A stretch of 64,000 bases of DNA from positions 43,274-107,273 of the forward strand of contig NZ_JACWCT010000072.1 in assembly GCF_016613415.1 (NCBI RefSeq), in the 5' to 3' direction. The DNA is from Methylobacterium ajmalii. GTDB taxonomy: Bacteria; Pseudomonadota; Alphaproteobacteria; Rhizobiales; Beijerinckiaceae. The notes beneath the pieces were generated by a model that did no database searches, was not told the origin of the DNA, and saw only the letters and a program-made list of their open reading frames with translations. A program made the position numbers and the translations under genes. Positions 47,768-56,572 of this stretch are shown one piece after another (positions within the stretch are counted from its first letter, which is position 1; each line of letters starts with the position of its first letter).

Positions 47768-48129
47768 CGACCGCCAACCTCTTCGCCGGCCTGCCCGCCG
47801 CGCCGCAATCCGACGAGACGACCGACGTCCTGGCGCAGGCCCCGCATGGCCGCGTCGAGCGGATCGTCTCCACCGGCCAGGCGAGCCCGCCGGGCTTCTG
47901 GTACGACCAGCCCTGGGACGAGTGGGTCGTGCTGCTCTCGGGAAGCGCCGGCCTGCACCTGCACGGCGAGCCGGCGCCGCGGCGGCTCGGACCCGGCGAC
48001 CACCTGACGATCCCGGCCCGCCTGCGCCACCGGGTCGAGTGGACGAGCCCCGACGAGGCGACCGTCTGGCTCGCGGTCCACCTCCGGCCGGCCGATCAGC
48101 CGTCGACCGCGAGCGAGAGCCCGTCATAG
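47764..48129 (+). CDS. cupin domain protein
   Basis: A 121-residue single-domain cupin. LAQAPHGRVERIVSTGQASPPGFWYDQPWDEWVVLLSGSAGLHLHGEPAPRRLGPGDHLTIPARLRHRVEWT contains both cupin motifs; metal ligands would be in WYDQPWDEWV and RLRHRVEW. The metal and substrate are unknown. The start overlaps the ParE remnant stop by 4 bases. Its 3' end overlaps the convergent MBL gene by 34 bp. Confidence 0.85.
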   Translation: MTTANLFAGLPAAPQSDETTDVLAQAPHGRVERIVSTGQASPPGFWYDQPWDEWVVLLSGSAGLHLHGEPAPRRLGPGDHLTIPARLRHRVEWTSPDEATVWLAVHLRPADQPSTASESPS

Positions 48130-48905
48130 GCCGGGACCACCCCGGGCGGCAGGCGCCGGCGCAGGGTCTCGTAGTCGAGGTCGGTGTGGAGGTTGGTCAG
48201 GACGGCGCGGCGCGGCGCCACCTCCTCGATCAGCGCCAGGGCGTCCGAGACCGAGAAATGGGTCGGATGGGGCGAATCGCGCAAGGCGTCGACGATCAGG
48301 AGATCGAGGTTGCGCAACCGTGCCTTGGCGGCGTCCAGCATCGTGCTGACGTCCGGCGCGTAGGCCGCGTCGGCGAAGCGGAAGCCGAGCGCCTTCTCCT
48401 CGGGCCCGTGCTCCATGACGAAGGCCGTGGCGGTCACCGGCCCGCCCGGGCCCTCGACGGTCACCGGCGCGCCGGCCTCGAGCGCGTGCAGGTCGAGGAT
48501 CGGCGGGTAGAGGCTGCCCTCCCGGGAGGTGAAGCAATAGGCGAAGCGGGCGCGCAGCAGGTCGGAGGTCGTGGCGTCGGCATGGACCGGGATGCGCCGG
48601 CGCATGTGGATCACCAGCGGGCGCACGTCGTCGATGCCGTGGGTGTGGTCGGCGTGGGAATGGGTGAACAGGATCCCGTCGAGGCGCGCCACCGCGGCAT
48701 CGAGGAGCTGCTCGCGCAGGTCCGGCGAGGTGTCGACCAGCACGGTCGTCGCCTCGTCCCCGGCCTCCCGGCGCTCGACCAGGAGCGAGCAGCGCCGGCG
48801 CCGGTTCTTGGGCTCCGCCGGGTCGCAGGCGCCCCAGCCGTAGCCGACCCGCGGCACGCCGCCCGAGGAGCCGCAGCCCAGGATGCGAAGGGTCAGGGTC
48901 GGCAT
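48096..48905 (-). CDS. MBL-fold metallo-hydrolase (PhnP-like)
   Basis: A 269-residue metallo-beta-lactamase-fold phosphodiesterase candidate. N-terminus LRILGCGSSGGVPRVGYGWGACDPAEPKNRRRRCSLLVE is typical of the PhnP/cyclic-phosphate group; the Zn site is FTHSHADHTHGIDD (HxHxDH); later ligands in VMEHGPEE, LIVDALRDSP with HPTHFS and TNLHTDLDY. In most alphaproteobacteria this gene follows metG-tatD, as here, 14 bp behind tatD. Likely RNA- or nucleotide-related hydrolase; the exact substrate is unknown. Confidence 0.9.
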   Translation of the reverse strand: MPTLTLRILGCGSSGGVPRVGYGWGACDPAEPKNRRRRCSLLVERREAGDEATTVLVDTSPDLREQLLDAAVARLDGILFTHSHADHTHGIDDVRPLVIHMRRRIPVHADATTSDLLRARFAYCFTSREGSLYPPILDLHALEAGAPVTVEGPGGPVTATAFVMEHGPEEKALGFRFADAAYAPDVSTMLDAAKARLRNLDLLIVDALRDSPHPTHFSVSDALALIEEVAPRRAVLTNLHTDLDYETLRRRLPPGVVPAYDGLSLAVDG

Positions 48906-48918
48906 GCGGTCGAAGCCC

Positions 48919-49758
48919 TCAGCTGTGTGCGGCGGCCTTGTCGAACAGGCGGTAGAAGTTGGCGGTGGTGAGGGCCGCGAGCGCCTCGGGCGCGAGGCCC
49001 ACGGTCTCGGCCAGCACCCGGGCGGTGTCGGCGACGAAGGCCGGCTCGTTCGGCCGGCCGCGATGCGGCACCGGCGCGAGGTAGGGCGCGTCGGTCTCGA
49101 CCAGCAGGCGGTCGTGCGGCACGCCCCTGGCGATGTCCCGGATCTCGTCCGAGTTGCGGAAGGTGACGATGCCGGAGAACGACACGGAGAGGCCGAGCTC
49201 CACCCCCACCTCGGCGAGCCGCCGCCCCGACGAGAAGCAGTGCAGCACGGCCTTGAACGGCCCGCGCGCCATCTCCTCGGTGAGGATCGCCGACACGTCC
49301 TCGTCCGCCTCGCGGGCATGGATGACGAGCGGCAGCCCGCTCTCGCGCGCCGCCGCGATGTGGGTGCGGAAGACCTTCTGCTGCACGTCCCGCGGGGCGT
49401 AATCGTAGTGGTAGTCGAGCCCGGCCTCGCCGATGCCGATGCAGCGCGGATGGCGCGACAGGGCGACGATCTCGGCCGCCGGCACGTCCGGCTCCTCGCC
49501 GGCCTGGTGCGGGTGGGTGCCGATCGTGAACAGCACCTCGGGGTGGGCCTCGCTCAAGGCCCGGTAGGTCTCGAACCGGGCGACCCGGGTCGAGATCGTC
49601 ACCATCCGGTCGATCCCGGCGCTCTTCGCCCGGGCCAGCACCTCGGGCAGCCGCTCGGCGAGGCCGGGCGAATCGAGGTGGCAATGGCTGTCGACCAGGC
49701 TGACGCCTCGGGGGCTGTCGACCAGGCTGACGCCTCGGGGACTGGCGACCGGGCTCAC
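48919..49758 (-). CDS. tatD: TatD family metal-dependent DNase
   Basis: A 279-residue TIM-barrel hydrolase with DNase-type metal sites: His25 and His27 in DSHCHLD, Glu in [12 protein letters not shown] near residue 105, VIHARE near 142, LHCFSSG near 170 and ETDAPYLAP near 222. Oddly, residues 6-23 are two copies of the nonapeptide SPRGVSLVD, placed between the start and SHCHLD; a normal TatD begins [11 protein letters not shown] 27-bp minisatellite generates this (see repeat entry). GTG start overlaps the metG stop (GTGA). Confidence 0.93.
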   Translation of the reverse strand: MSPVASPRGVSLVDSPRGVSLVDSHCHLDSPGLAERLPEVLARAKSAGIDRMVTISTRVARFETYRALSEAHPEVLFTIGTHPHQAGEEPDVPAAEIVALSRHPRCIGIGEAGLDYHYDYAPRDVQQKVFRTHIAAARESGLPLVIHAREADEDVSAILTEEMARGPFKAVLHCFSSGRRLAEVGVELGLSVSFSGIVTFRNSDEIRDIARGVPHDRLLVETDAPYLAPVPHRGRPNEPAFVADTARVLAETVGLAPEALAALTTANFYRLFDKAAAHS

Positions 49759-49768
49759 GCCTCGGGCT
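49688..49768. repeat. three tandem 27-bp units across the metG/tatD junction
   Basis: Units at 49688-49714, 49715-49741 and 49742-49768. The first two differ by one base, the third by about six. The third unit encodes the metG end (EPEA stop) and the tatD GTG; the first two add SPRGVSLVD twice to TatD. In the third unit the codon corresponding to GTC of the others is the GTG start, so the duplication kept the ancestral start plus two in-frame extra units. Confidence 0.85.
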
Positions 49769-51314
49769 CCACGTAGCGCGGGAAGATCGGGCTCGGCGCC
49801 GGCAGGGCCGTGCCGGGCGCGAGCCGGTGATCCGGCCCGATAGCGGCGAGGTTGCGCGCGTCGGGCGCCACCGCCAGCAGGTCGAGGAGCCGGGCGGCGG
49901 CGCTCGGGATGAAGGGCTGGACCAGGATGCCCACCGCCCGCAGCACCTCGGCGGTGGTGTACAGCACCGCCTCCATCCGGGCCGGGTCGGTCTTGCGCAG
50001 GGCCCAGGGCTCCTGGCCGGCGAAGTAGCGGTTGGCCTCCGCCACGACCGCCCAGATCTCGGCCAGCACCGCGTGCAGGGCGAGGTCCTGCATCAACCCC
50101 CTCGCCTTCTCCGGCAGCGCGTCGGCCAGCGCCAGCAGCGCCCGGTCGGCGGCGGACGGCTCGCCGGCTTGCGGGAAGGGTGCGGGGATTTGGCCGCCGC
50201 AATTGCGGGCGATCATGGTCAGCGAGCGCTGGGCGAGGTTGCCGAGGTCGTTGGCGAGGTCGGCGTTGAGGCGGTTGACGATCGCCTCGTGCGAGTAGCT
50301 GCCGTCCTGGCCGAACGGCACCTCGCGCAGCATGAAGTAGCGCAAGGGGTCGACGCCGTAGGCCTCGGCGAGCGCCGTCGGGGCGACGACGTTGCCGAGC
50401 GACTTCGACATCTTCTCGCCCTTGTTGAGCAGGAAGCCGTGGCCGAAGACGCGCTGCGGGACCGGGAGACCGGCCGACATCAGGAAGGCCGGCCAGTAGA
50501 CCGCGTGGAAGCGGATGATGTCCTTGCCGATGACGTGGAGCGCCGCCGGCCACTGGCGCCAGCGCGGCGCGCCCTCGTCGGGGAAGCCGCAGGACGTGAT
50601 GTAGTTCGTCAGCGCGTCGACCCAGACGTACATGACGTGGGCCGGGTTGCCCGGCACCGGCACGCCCCAGTCGAAGGTGGTGCGGCTGACCGACAGGTCC
50701 TGCAGGCCCGAGCGGACGAAGCTCGTCACCTCGTTGCGGCGCGAGTCGGGGCCGATGAAGTCCGGGTTCGCCTCGTAGAGGGCGAGCAGGCGCTCGCCGT
50801 AGGCCGAGAGCCGGAAGAAGTAGCTCTCCTCCTCGACCCACTCGACCGGCGTGCCGGTCTTCTCGGCCCGGCGGCTGCCGTCGGGCGCGGTGACGAGCTC
50901 GGCCTCGTCGTAATAGGCCTCGTCGCGGACCGAGTACCAGCCGGCATACTTGGCGAGGTAGATGTCGCCGTTCTCCTCCATCCGGCGCCACAGCGCCTGG
51001 GCGGCGGCGACGTGGTCGGCGTCGGTGGTGCGGATGAAGCGGTCGAAGGAGCAGTCGAGCTGCTCGGCCATGGCGCGGAAGCGCGGCGCCATGTCGTCCA
51101 CGAAGGTGCGCGGGCCGATCCCGGCCTTGGCGGCGGTCTGCTGGATCTTGAGGCCGTGCTCGTCGGTGCCGGTGGTGAAGAACACGTCGTAGCCGTCGAG
51201 GCGCTTAAAGCGCGCGATGGCGTCGGCGGCGATCACCTCGTAGGCGTGGCCGATATGCGGCACCCCGTTGGGGTACGAGATGGCGGTGGTGATGAAGAAC
51301 GGCTCGCCCGCCAC
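49755..51314 (-). CDS. metG: methionyl-tRNA synthetase
   Basis: A 519-residue class I synthetase charging methionine onto its tRNA. HIGH motif [14 protein letters not shown] in the first 30 residues, KMSKS in [16 protein letters not shown] near residue 300, and the anticodon-binding helix region from about 375. No C-terminal tRNA-binding (EMAP) domain and no four-Cys zinc knuckle insert of the E. coli kind are obvious. GTG 51314 ([17 protein letters not shown]) fits homologues; earlier in-frame codons encode Arg/Ser-rich sequence. Operon metG-tatD-MBL. Confidence 0.96.
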   Translation of the reverse strand: MAGEPFFITTAISYPNGVPHIGHAYEVIAADAIARFKRLDGYDVFFTTGTDEHGLKIQQTAAKAGIGPRTFVDDMAPRFRAMAEQLDCSFDRFIRTTDADHVAAAQALWRRMEENGDIYLAKYAGWYSVRDEAYYDEAELVTAPDGSRRAEKTGTPVEWVEEESYFFRLSAYGERLLALYEANPDFIGPDSRRNEVTSFVRSGLQDLSVSRTTFDWGVPVPGNPAHVMYVWVDALTNYITSCGFPDEGAPRWRQWPAALHVIGKDIIRFHAVYWPAFLMSAGLPVPQRVFGHGFLLNKGEKMSKSLGNVVAPTALAEAYGVDPLRYFMLREVPFGQDGSYSHEAIVNRLNADLANDLGNLAQRSLTMIARNCGGQIPAPFPQAGEPSAADRALLALADALPEKARGLMQDLALHAVLAEIWAVVAEANRYFAGQEPWALRKTDPARMEAVLYTTAEVLRAVGILVQPFIPSAAARLLDLLAVAPDARNLAAIGPDHRLAPGTALPAPSPIFPRYVEPEA

Positions 51315-51443
51315 GGCTGGTTTCCCGGTATGAAGGAGTCGGATCGGGCCCGCCCGCGAGGCGGCGCCCGTCCGTGCCTTAGAGCAAATTCGGGCAGCGG
51401 TGCCCACCCCCCCGCGAGGGCGTTCCCGCCGCTCCGCCGCGCG

Positions 51444-53306
51444 TCAGGCCCCGACGGCCTGGCGGAACGGCTCGTCCATCGGCGCGTCCCGGTGGCGCGC
51501 CGCCCGGTCGAGGCGCACCGCGTGGTTGATCATCGCCATGTGGGTGAAGCCTTGCGGGACGTTGCCGCGCTGCTCGCCCGACCCCGCGTCGATCTCCTCG
51601 GCGAACAGCCCGAGATCGTTGCCGCGGGTCAGCAACCGGGCGAAGAGCGGCTCGGCCTCGGCCATGCGCCCGGCGAGCGCCAGGCAGCCGACGCGCCAGA
51701 ACGCGCAGGCCGCGAAGGTCGCCTCCGGGTGCTCGAAGCCGTCGGCGTTGCGGTAGCGGTAGAGGAGGTCGCCGTCGCCGAGCCCGGCGCTCACCGCCTC
51801 GAGCGTCGCGGCGACCCGGGGCGAATCGGGCTCGAAGGCGCCGAACAGCACCGTGCGCAGGACCGCGGCGTCGAGGTCGTCGGAGCCGTAGGCCTGGGTG
51901 TAGGCACCGACGCGGGGGTTCCAGCCCTTGTCGTGGTACTCGGCCCGGATCTCGGCGGCGACGCGCCGCCACTCCTCGACCCGCTCGGGGGGCGCCACCT
52001 CGACGGCCTCGGCGATCTGCACCGCCCGGTCGAGGGCGACCCAGAGCATGCCCTTGGTGTGGAGGATCTGGCGCGTCTCGTCGCGCAGCTCCCAGATGCC
52101 GTGATCGGGCGCGTGGCGGCAGCGGATGACGTGGTCGGTGAGGTGGCCGAGCGCCTCGGGCAGATGGTCGTTGACCTTCACCGGCGGGTCGTAGTCGACG
52201 GCGTCCAGGAAGGCGTGGAGCGCCACCAGGAACTCGCCGTAGATGTCGTACTGGTGCTGGCTCGAGGCCGCGTTGCCGATCCGCACCGGACCGACCCCGC
52301 GCCAGCCGCGCAGGTGGTCGAGGATCTCCTCCTCCGGAACGCGCCCGTTGATGCCGTACATCAGTTCCAGGTCGCGGCCGCGGCTGTGGTCGGCGTCGCG
52401 CAGGAAGCGCAGGAACTCCGCCGCCTCGCGCACGTAGCCGAGATTGACGAAGGCCGTGACGGTGAAGCTCGCGTCCCGCATCCAGACGTAGCGGTAGTCG
52501 AAGTTGCGGGTGCCCGGCACCGCCTCCGGCAGGCTGGTGGTGGAGGCCGCGATGATCCCACCCGAGGGCGCGTGGGTCAGGAGCTTGAGCACCAGCGCGC
52601 TGCGCAGCACGCTGTCGCGGTGCGGCCCGTCATAGGTGCAGCGCCCGGACCATTCGTGCCAGTAGCCTTCCGTCGCCGACAGGCTCGCGGCGGCGTGCCC
52701 GATGTCGCCGTCGTCGTCCTTCCGATGGGCGAGGACCAGGGACACCCCCTCCCCGGCCCTCAGGGCGAACGCCGCCTCGACCCGGTCGCCGAGGACCGCG
52801 AGCGGCACCGTGGCGGCGACCCGCACGCCCTCCGGCTTCGAGCGGCGCCGGCACAGCACCGTCCCCCCCGCCTCGGGCTCGAGGACGGCGCCGTCGCGGG
52901 CGTAGTCGAAGGTCGGGCGCACCCGGAAGCGCCCCGACACCGTCCCGGCCTCGCAGGCGGCGATCCGCACGATCCGGCCGTGGGGGGCGCCGTCCGGGCC
53001 CTCGTCGGGCACCTCCGCCAGGGGGTGGAGCGGCATGAAGTCGGTGAGCCGGAGCGTCCCGGTCGCGGTGACGAACACCGTCTCCAGGATGGTGGTGCCG
53101 GGCCGGTAGGCCCGGCGCGTCTCGCGCACGTCGTCGAGGACGATCTCGCAGGCCCCGCCCTTGTCCTCGTCGAGGAGGCGCAGGAACACCGCCGGGCTGT
53201 CGTGGCAGGGCCAGCACAGCCAGTCGATCGACCCGTCGCGGGCGACGAGCGCCGTCGTGCAGGTGTCGCCGATGACGGCGTAGTCCTCGATCGGCCGGTC
53301 CGTCAC
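51444..53306 (-). CDS. glycoside hydrolase family 15 protein (trehalase/glucoamylase-like)
   Basis: A 620-residue GH15 enzyme. The N-terminal beta-sandwich opens RPIEDYAVIGDTCTTALVARDGSIDWLCWPCHDSPAVF, the family hallmark; the catalytic barrel starts after about residue 235. Likely acids lie in FDYRYVWMRDASFT (near 286) and GNVPQGFTHMAMINHAVRLD (near 590). Members cleave trehalose or alpha-glucans in the cytoplasm; there is no signal peptide. GTG 53306 is chosen because GAGG lies 4-5 bases upstream. No trehalose synthesis genes are adjacent. Confidence 0.9.
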   Translation of the reverse strand: MTDRPIEDYAVIGDTCTTALVARDGSIDWLCWPCHDSPAVFLRLLDEDKGGACEIVLDDVRETRRAYRPGTTILETVFVTATGTLRLTDFMPLHPLAEVPDEGPDGAPHGRIVRIAACEAGTVSGRFRVRPTFDYARDGAVLEPEAGGTVLCRRRSKPEGVRVAATVPLAVLGDRVEAAFALRAGEGVSLVLAHRKDDDGDIGHAAASLSATEGYWHEWSGRCTYDGPHRDSVLRSALVLKLLTHAPSGGIIAASTTSLPEAVPGTRNFDYRYVWMRDASFTVTAFVNLGYVREAAEFLRFLRDADHSRGRDLELMYGINGRVPEEEILDHLRGWRGVGPVRIGNAASSQHQYDIYGEFLVALHAFLDAVDYDPPVKVNDHLPEALGHLTDHVIRCRHAPDHGIWELRDETRQILHTKGMLWVALDRAVQIAEAVEVAPPERVEEWRRVAAEIRAEYHDKGWNPRVGAYTQAYGSDDLDAAVLRTVLFGAFEPDSPRVAATLEAVSAGLGDGDLLYRYRNADGFEHPEATFAACAFWRVGCLALAGRMAEAEPLFARLLTRGNDLGLFAEEIDAGSGEQRGNVPQGFTHMAMINHAVRLDRAARHRDAPMDEPFRQAVGA

Positions 53307-53432
53307 GTCGCCTCGCACTCAACACACGTTAAAGCGCGGGGGTAACGGCCCGTCGGGGGCAGGGTTTCGGGGCGCGACGGTTTGCGCCGCACCACGCCCC
53401 GGCGGCCGTCCGGCAAGGTCCCTCGGTCCGGG

Positions 53433-53669
53433 TCAGTCGACCCAGGTGCAGGACACCGCCAGCGACGCGACGCCGAGCACCGCCCGGACCTCGTCCCGGA
53501 TGGTGACGAACAGGTGCAGCCGGTCCTGGCGCCGGGCCTCGTCGCGGGCGATGTCGGCCAGGACCCGCATGGCGTGGGCCTGGGCGGCCTCGCGGCTCGG
53601 CCACTCGCTGCCCTCGTCGTCGCGGTGCGACAGGTCGTGGTCGTTGATGTCGAAGAAGTAGCGCGGCAC
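53433..53669 (-). CDS. DUF6894 family small protein
   Basis: A 78-residue protein with the DUF6894 hallmark MPRYFFDINDHDLSHRDDEGSEWPSREAAQAHAMRVLADIARDEARR, i.e. a beta hairpin, an amphipathic helix and a final beta strand pair ending VRAVLGVASLAVSCTW. Proteins of this family are numerous in Methylobacterium and Bradyrhizobium, function unknown. ATG start. Confidence 0.85.
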   Translation of the reverse strand: MPRYFFDINDHDLSHRDDEGSEWPSREAAQAHAMRVLADIARDEARRQDRLHLFVTIRDEVRAVLGVASLAVSCTWVD

Positions 53670-53883
53670 CGGCGGCCCCTGGAGTGTCGAGAAGGCCGCC
53701 GGGCGGAAGATCCCGGATCCCGCCGACCGGTCTCGCCGATCGGGGCGCCTCGAGGCTTCACTTAAGACGCAACGTCATCGCCTGCCCTCGCAAATGTTTA
53801 TTGAACGCTGATTTTCCCGCGGGACAAACAAGCACTTGGATTACCACGTTTAGACAGTCCCGACCGGCGCGAATGCCGGCCCC

Positions 53884-54483
53884 ATGCGACCCGCAGCCGG
53901 GGCGCCCTGGTCAATTCCGCTGGCCGGCGATAGGGTTGCGCGGGTGGTTTCCCCGCCCGCCGGGTGCGCCGGCGATCCGCGGCTCGCCGCCGGCGTCGCC
54001 GACGAAGAAGGACAGCGCGCCCTGCGGCTCTCGCTCTACACCGACCTGTCGCTGCGCCTGCTGCTCTATCTCGGGACGGTGGAGGGCGGCGGCTGGACGA
54101 CGACGCCCGCCGTCGCGCGCACCTTCGGGGTGTCGCTGAACCACCTCCAGAAGGTGGCGCGCGGGCTCACGGGGGCGGGCTACATCGAGGCCCGGCAGGG
54201 CCGCTCCGGCGGGGTGCGCCTGGCCCGGCCGCCGGCCGAGGTGCGGCTCGGCGCCGTGGTGGCGGAGCTGGAGGGCCTCGGCTGCCTCGTCGAGTGCGGC
54301 CGCGGCCCCTGCCCGCTCGCCGGGCGCTGCCTGCTGAAGACCGCGCTGGACGCGGCCGAGCGGAGCTTCATCCGCGAGCTCGACCGCTTCACCCTGGCGG
54401 ACGTGCTGGCCGGCCCGACCGGGGCGACCCTGCGCGACCTGATCGGGCGCGACGCCGAGGGGGCGGGAGAGCCGGGCGCGTAG
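53884..54483 (+). CDS. nsrR: Rrf2 family regulator, NsrR-like
   Basis: A [Fe-S]-type Rrf2 regulator. The HTH starts LRLSLYTDLSLRLLLYLG and continues TPAVARTFGVSLNHLQKVARGLTGAGYIEARQGRSGGVRLARPP. Cys138-x4-Cys143-x5-Cys149 (plus Cys134) matches the NsrR cluster spacing, which senses nitric oxide. Family members begin at the sequence LRLSLYTD, so the true start could be the CTG at 54022 (AAGGA about 9 bases upstream); ATG 53884 and GTG 53944 would add 46 or 26 Pro/Gly-rich residues. No flavohaemoglobin or nitrite gene is next to it, so the regulon is elsewhere. Confidence 0.85.
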   Translation: MRPAAGAPWSIPLAGDRVARVVSPPAGCAGDPRLAAGVADEEGQRALRLSLYTDLSLRLLLYLGTVEGGGWTTTPAVARTFGVSLNHLQKVARGLTGAGYIEARQGRSGGVRLARPPAEVRLGAVVAELEGLGCLVECGRGPCPLAGRCLLKTALDAAERSFIRELDRFTLADVLAGPTGATLRDLIGRDAEGAGEPGA

Positions 54484-54510
54484 CACCCCGTCGGCCCGGG
54501 GATCGCCGCC

Positions 54511-55131
54511 TCACGCCGCCTCGCGGGCGGCGCGGCGCTCGGCGGCGGCGGCCTGCCAGATCTCCCAGGCGGCGTCGGCGTTCATCGCCGCGATTCCGAG
54601 GCCGACCACCAGGTCGGGCCAGGGGGCGAAACCGGGCCAGGTCGACAGCGTGGCGGCGGTGACGAGCCCGGCCGCCACGATCGCCACGTTGGCGACCGCG
54701 TCGTTGCGGGCCGACAGGAAGGCCGCCCGGGTCAGGCTGCCGCGGCCCTCGCGGTGGCGCGCCAGCATCACGGCGCAGGCGAGGTTGACGGCGAGCGCCC
54801 CGAGCCCCGTCAGGGTCAGGGGCACCGGATCCGGGGCCGTGAAGGCGCCGAATTTCTGCCAGGCGGTCCAGGCGGCGGCGAGCCCCGGCAGCAGCAGGAT
54901 GCCGGCCATCGCGGCGCCGAGCCGGGCCCGCGCCGCCGGCCGCCAGCCGAGGCCGGCGACGATCAGCAGGTTGAGCGCGGCATCCTCCAGGAAGTCGACG
55001 CTGTCGGCCACCAGCGCCACCGAGCCGATCGCCACCGCCACGCTCGCCTCGATCCCGAAATAGCCGAGATTGAGCAGGGCGACGCGGCCCACGGTGGCGC
55101 GCAGGCCGGGATCGGTGTCGGAGGGGGTCAC
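54511..55131 (-). CDS. cation-diffusion-facilitator-like transporter
   Basis: A 206-residue membrane protein of the cation efflux (CDF) family, short form without a cytoplasmic C-terminal domain. VGRVALLNLGYFGIEASVAVAIGSVALVADSVDFLEDAALNLLIVAGL has the paired Asp (ADSVDFLEDA) of the CDF transport site; the second site is AFLSARNDAVANVAIVAAGL with Asn-Asp. About six helices. Probably exports a divalent metal; which one is unknown. GTG start. Confidence 0.83.
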   Translation of the reverse strand: MTPSDTDPGLRATVGRVALLNLGYFGIEASVAVAIGSVALVADSVDFLEDAALNLLIVAGLGWRPAARARLGAAMAGILLLPGLAAAWTAWQKFGAFTAPDPVPLTLTGLGALAVNLACAVMLARHREGRGSLTRAAFLSARNDAVANVAIVAAGLVTAATLSTWPGFAPWPDLVVGLGIAAMNADAAWEIWQAAAAERRAAREAA

Positions 55132-55313
55132 GGGGCGGGCCTCGCGCGGATGGCGGCCGGTCGTCTATGCCCCGGCCGGGCGGCGCCGGCCAGGGCGCGC
55201 CCGCGCCGCACGACGCCGCATCGGTGCCATGCCGGGCCGGCGGTTGCACCGGGCCCCCGCGCCGGCTTCACTGCCGTCAGCCGCCGGCCACAGGCGGAGA
55301 TCCGCCGGGACAC

Positions 55314-55351
55314 GGTGGGCACCCACCGAGACGCGGTGGGCAGCACCCACC
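55314..55351. repeat. two short hairpin repeats upstream of the alpha/beta hydrolase gene
   Basis: GGTGGG-CA-CCCACC (55314-55327) and GGTGGG-CAGCA-CCCACC (55335-55351) are adjacent inverted repeats in the 55132-55380 leader of the hydrolase gene. They might be operator or attenuator structures, but simple GC-rich repetition is also possible. Confidence 0.45.
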
Positions 55352-55380
55352 GGGAAGCGGCGGGCCAGGAGGAGACGACC

Positions 55381-56502
55381 ATGCCGCATTCATCACCGCC
55401 CCCGTCCCCGGGGCGGATGCCCCGCCGCCTCGTCCTCGGCGGGCTCGCGGCGGCACCCGCCGCCTTGGGTAGCACCCTCTCGGGGTCCGCGGCCTCGGCG
55501 GCGCCCGCCGCCTCGCAAGCGGCCCCGCCCCGTCTGGCGATGGAGGAATTCCGGCTCCCCGGCCCGGAGGACGGGGTCTCGGTCTACCTGCGCAACAAGC
55601 GCCCGGCCGGGACCGAGCGGTTCGCACCCGACCGCATCCTGCTCTACGTCCACGGCGCGACCTACCCGGCCTCGACCGCCTTCGACCTGCCGCTCGCCGG
55701 CCTGTCGATGATGGACTACCTCGCGGGCCAGGGCTTCGACGTCTACCTCGTCGACCTGCCGGGCTACGGCCTCTCGGGCCGCCCCGCCGCGATGGGCCGC
55801 CCGGCCGCCGACGGCCAGCCCTTCATGCGCACGGGGGACGCCGCCGCGGTGGTCGGCCAGGCGGTCGACTTCATCCGCCGGCGGCGCGGGGTCGACAGGA
55901 TCGACCTGATGGGCTGGTCCTGGGGCACCTCGACCATGGGGCTCTACACCAGCACCCACAACGACACGGTCAACCGCCTCGTCCTCTACGCGCCGCAATG
56001 GCTGTCGCGCACGCCCTCGCTCCTCGGCACGAGCGGGCCGCTCGGCGCCTACCGGAGCGTGAGCCGGGACAGCGCGAGGGAGCGCTGGCTCAAGGGCGTG
56101 CCGGCGGACAAGCAGGCGGACCTGATCCCGCCCGGCTGGTTCGAGCAATGGGCCGACGCCACCTTCGCGACCGACGCCGCCGGAGCCGCGCAGACGCCCC
56201 CGGTGCTCCGGGCGCCGAACGGGGTGGTGGCCGATTCGCAGGAGTACTGGCAGGCCGGCAAGCCGCTCTACGATCCCGGCGAGATCCGGGTGCCGACCCT
56301 CGTCATCCACGCCGAATGGGACGCCGACCTGCCGAGCTACCAGGCCCAGGAATACTTCGCCCGCCTCACCCGCACGCCCTACAAGCGCTTCGTGGAGCTT
56401 GGCGAAGGCACCCACACGGTGATGATGGAGAAGAACCGGATGCAGTTCTTCCGCGAGGTCGCCGCCTTCCTGACCGAGGCCGACCCGCAGGCGCTGAACT
56501 GA
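55381..56502 (+). CDS. Tat-exported alpha/beta hydrolase
   Basis: A 373-residue precursor with a twin-arginine signal (RMPRRLVLGGLAAAPAALGSTLSGSAASA, cleavage near residue 45). The mature part is an alpha/beta hydrolase: oxyanion region LLYVHGATYPAST, nucleophile elbow GWSWGTS (Ser near 181), Asp in VIHAEWDADLP near 322, His in GEGTHTVMM near 348. No lipase or esterase specificity can be fixed. A strong AGGAGGAG ribosome binding site precedes the ATG. It ends at a bidirectional terminator. Confidence 0.87.
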   Translation: MPHSSPPPSPGRMPRRLVLGGLAAAPAALGSTLSGSAASAAPAASQAAPPRLAMEEFRLPGPEDGVSVYLRNKRPAGTERFAPDRILLYVHGATYPASTAFDLPLAGLSMMDYLAGQGFDVYLVDLPGYGLSGRPAAMGRPAADGQPFMRTGDAAAVVGQAVDFIRRRRGVDRIDLMGWSWGTSTMGLYTSTHNDTVNRLVLYAPQWLSRTPSLLGTSGPLGAYRSVSRDSARERWLKGVPADKQADLIPPGWFEQWADATFATDAAGAAQTPPVLRAPNGVVADSQEYWQAGKPLYDPGEIRVPTLVIHAEWDADLPSYQAQEYFARLTRTPYKRFVELGEGTHTVMMEKNRMQFFREVAAFLTEADPQALN

Positions 56503-56516
56503 GCGCGGAAACGACG

Positions 56517-56547
56517 AAGGACCGCCCCGGGCTCCGGGGCGGTCCTT
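56517..56547. terminator. bidirectional terminator between hydrolase and chemoreceptor
   Basis: AAGGACCGCCCCGG pairs perfectly with CCGGGGCGGTCCTT (14 bp) across a 3-base loop in the gap between the two convergent genes. Confidence 0.7.
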
Positions 56548-56572
56548 CCGGTGCGTCGGTCCCGGGCGGGCG

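Noticed and set aside
49827..53345. A 1172-codon plus-strand frame.
   Set aside because: Antisense to metG and the GH15 gene; high-GC DNA leaves the opposite strand open by chance.
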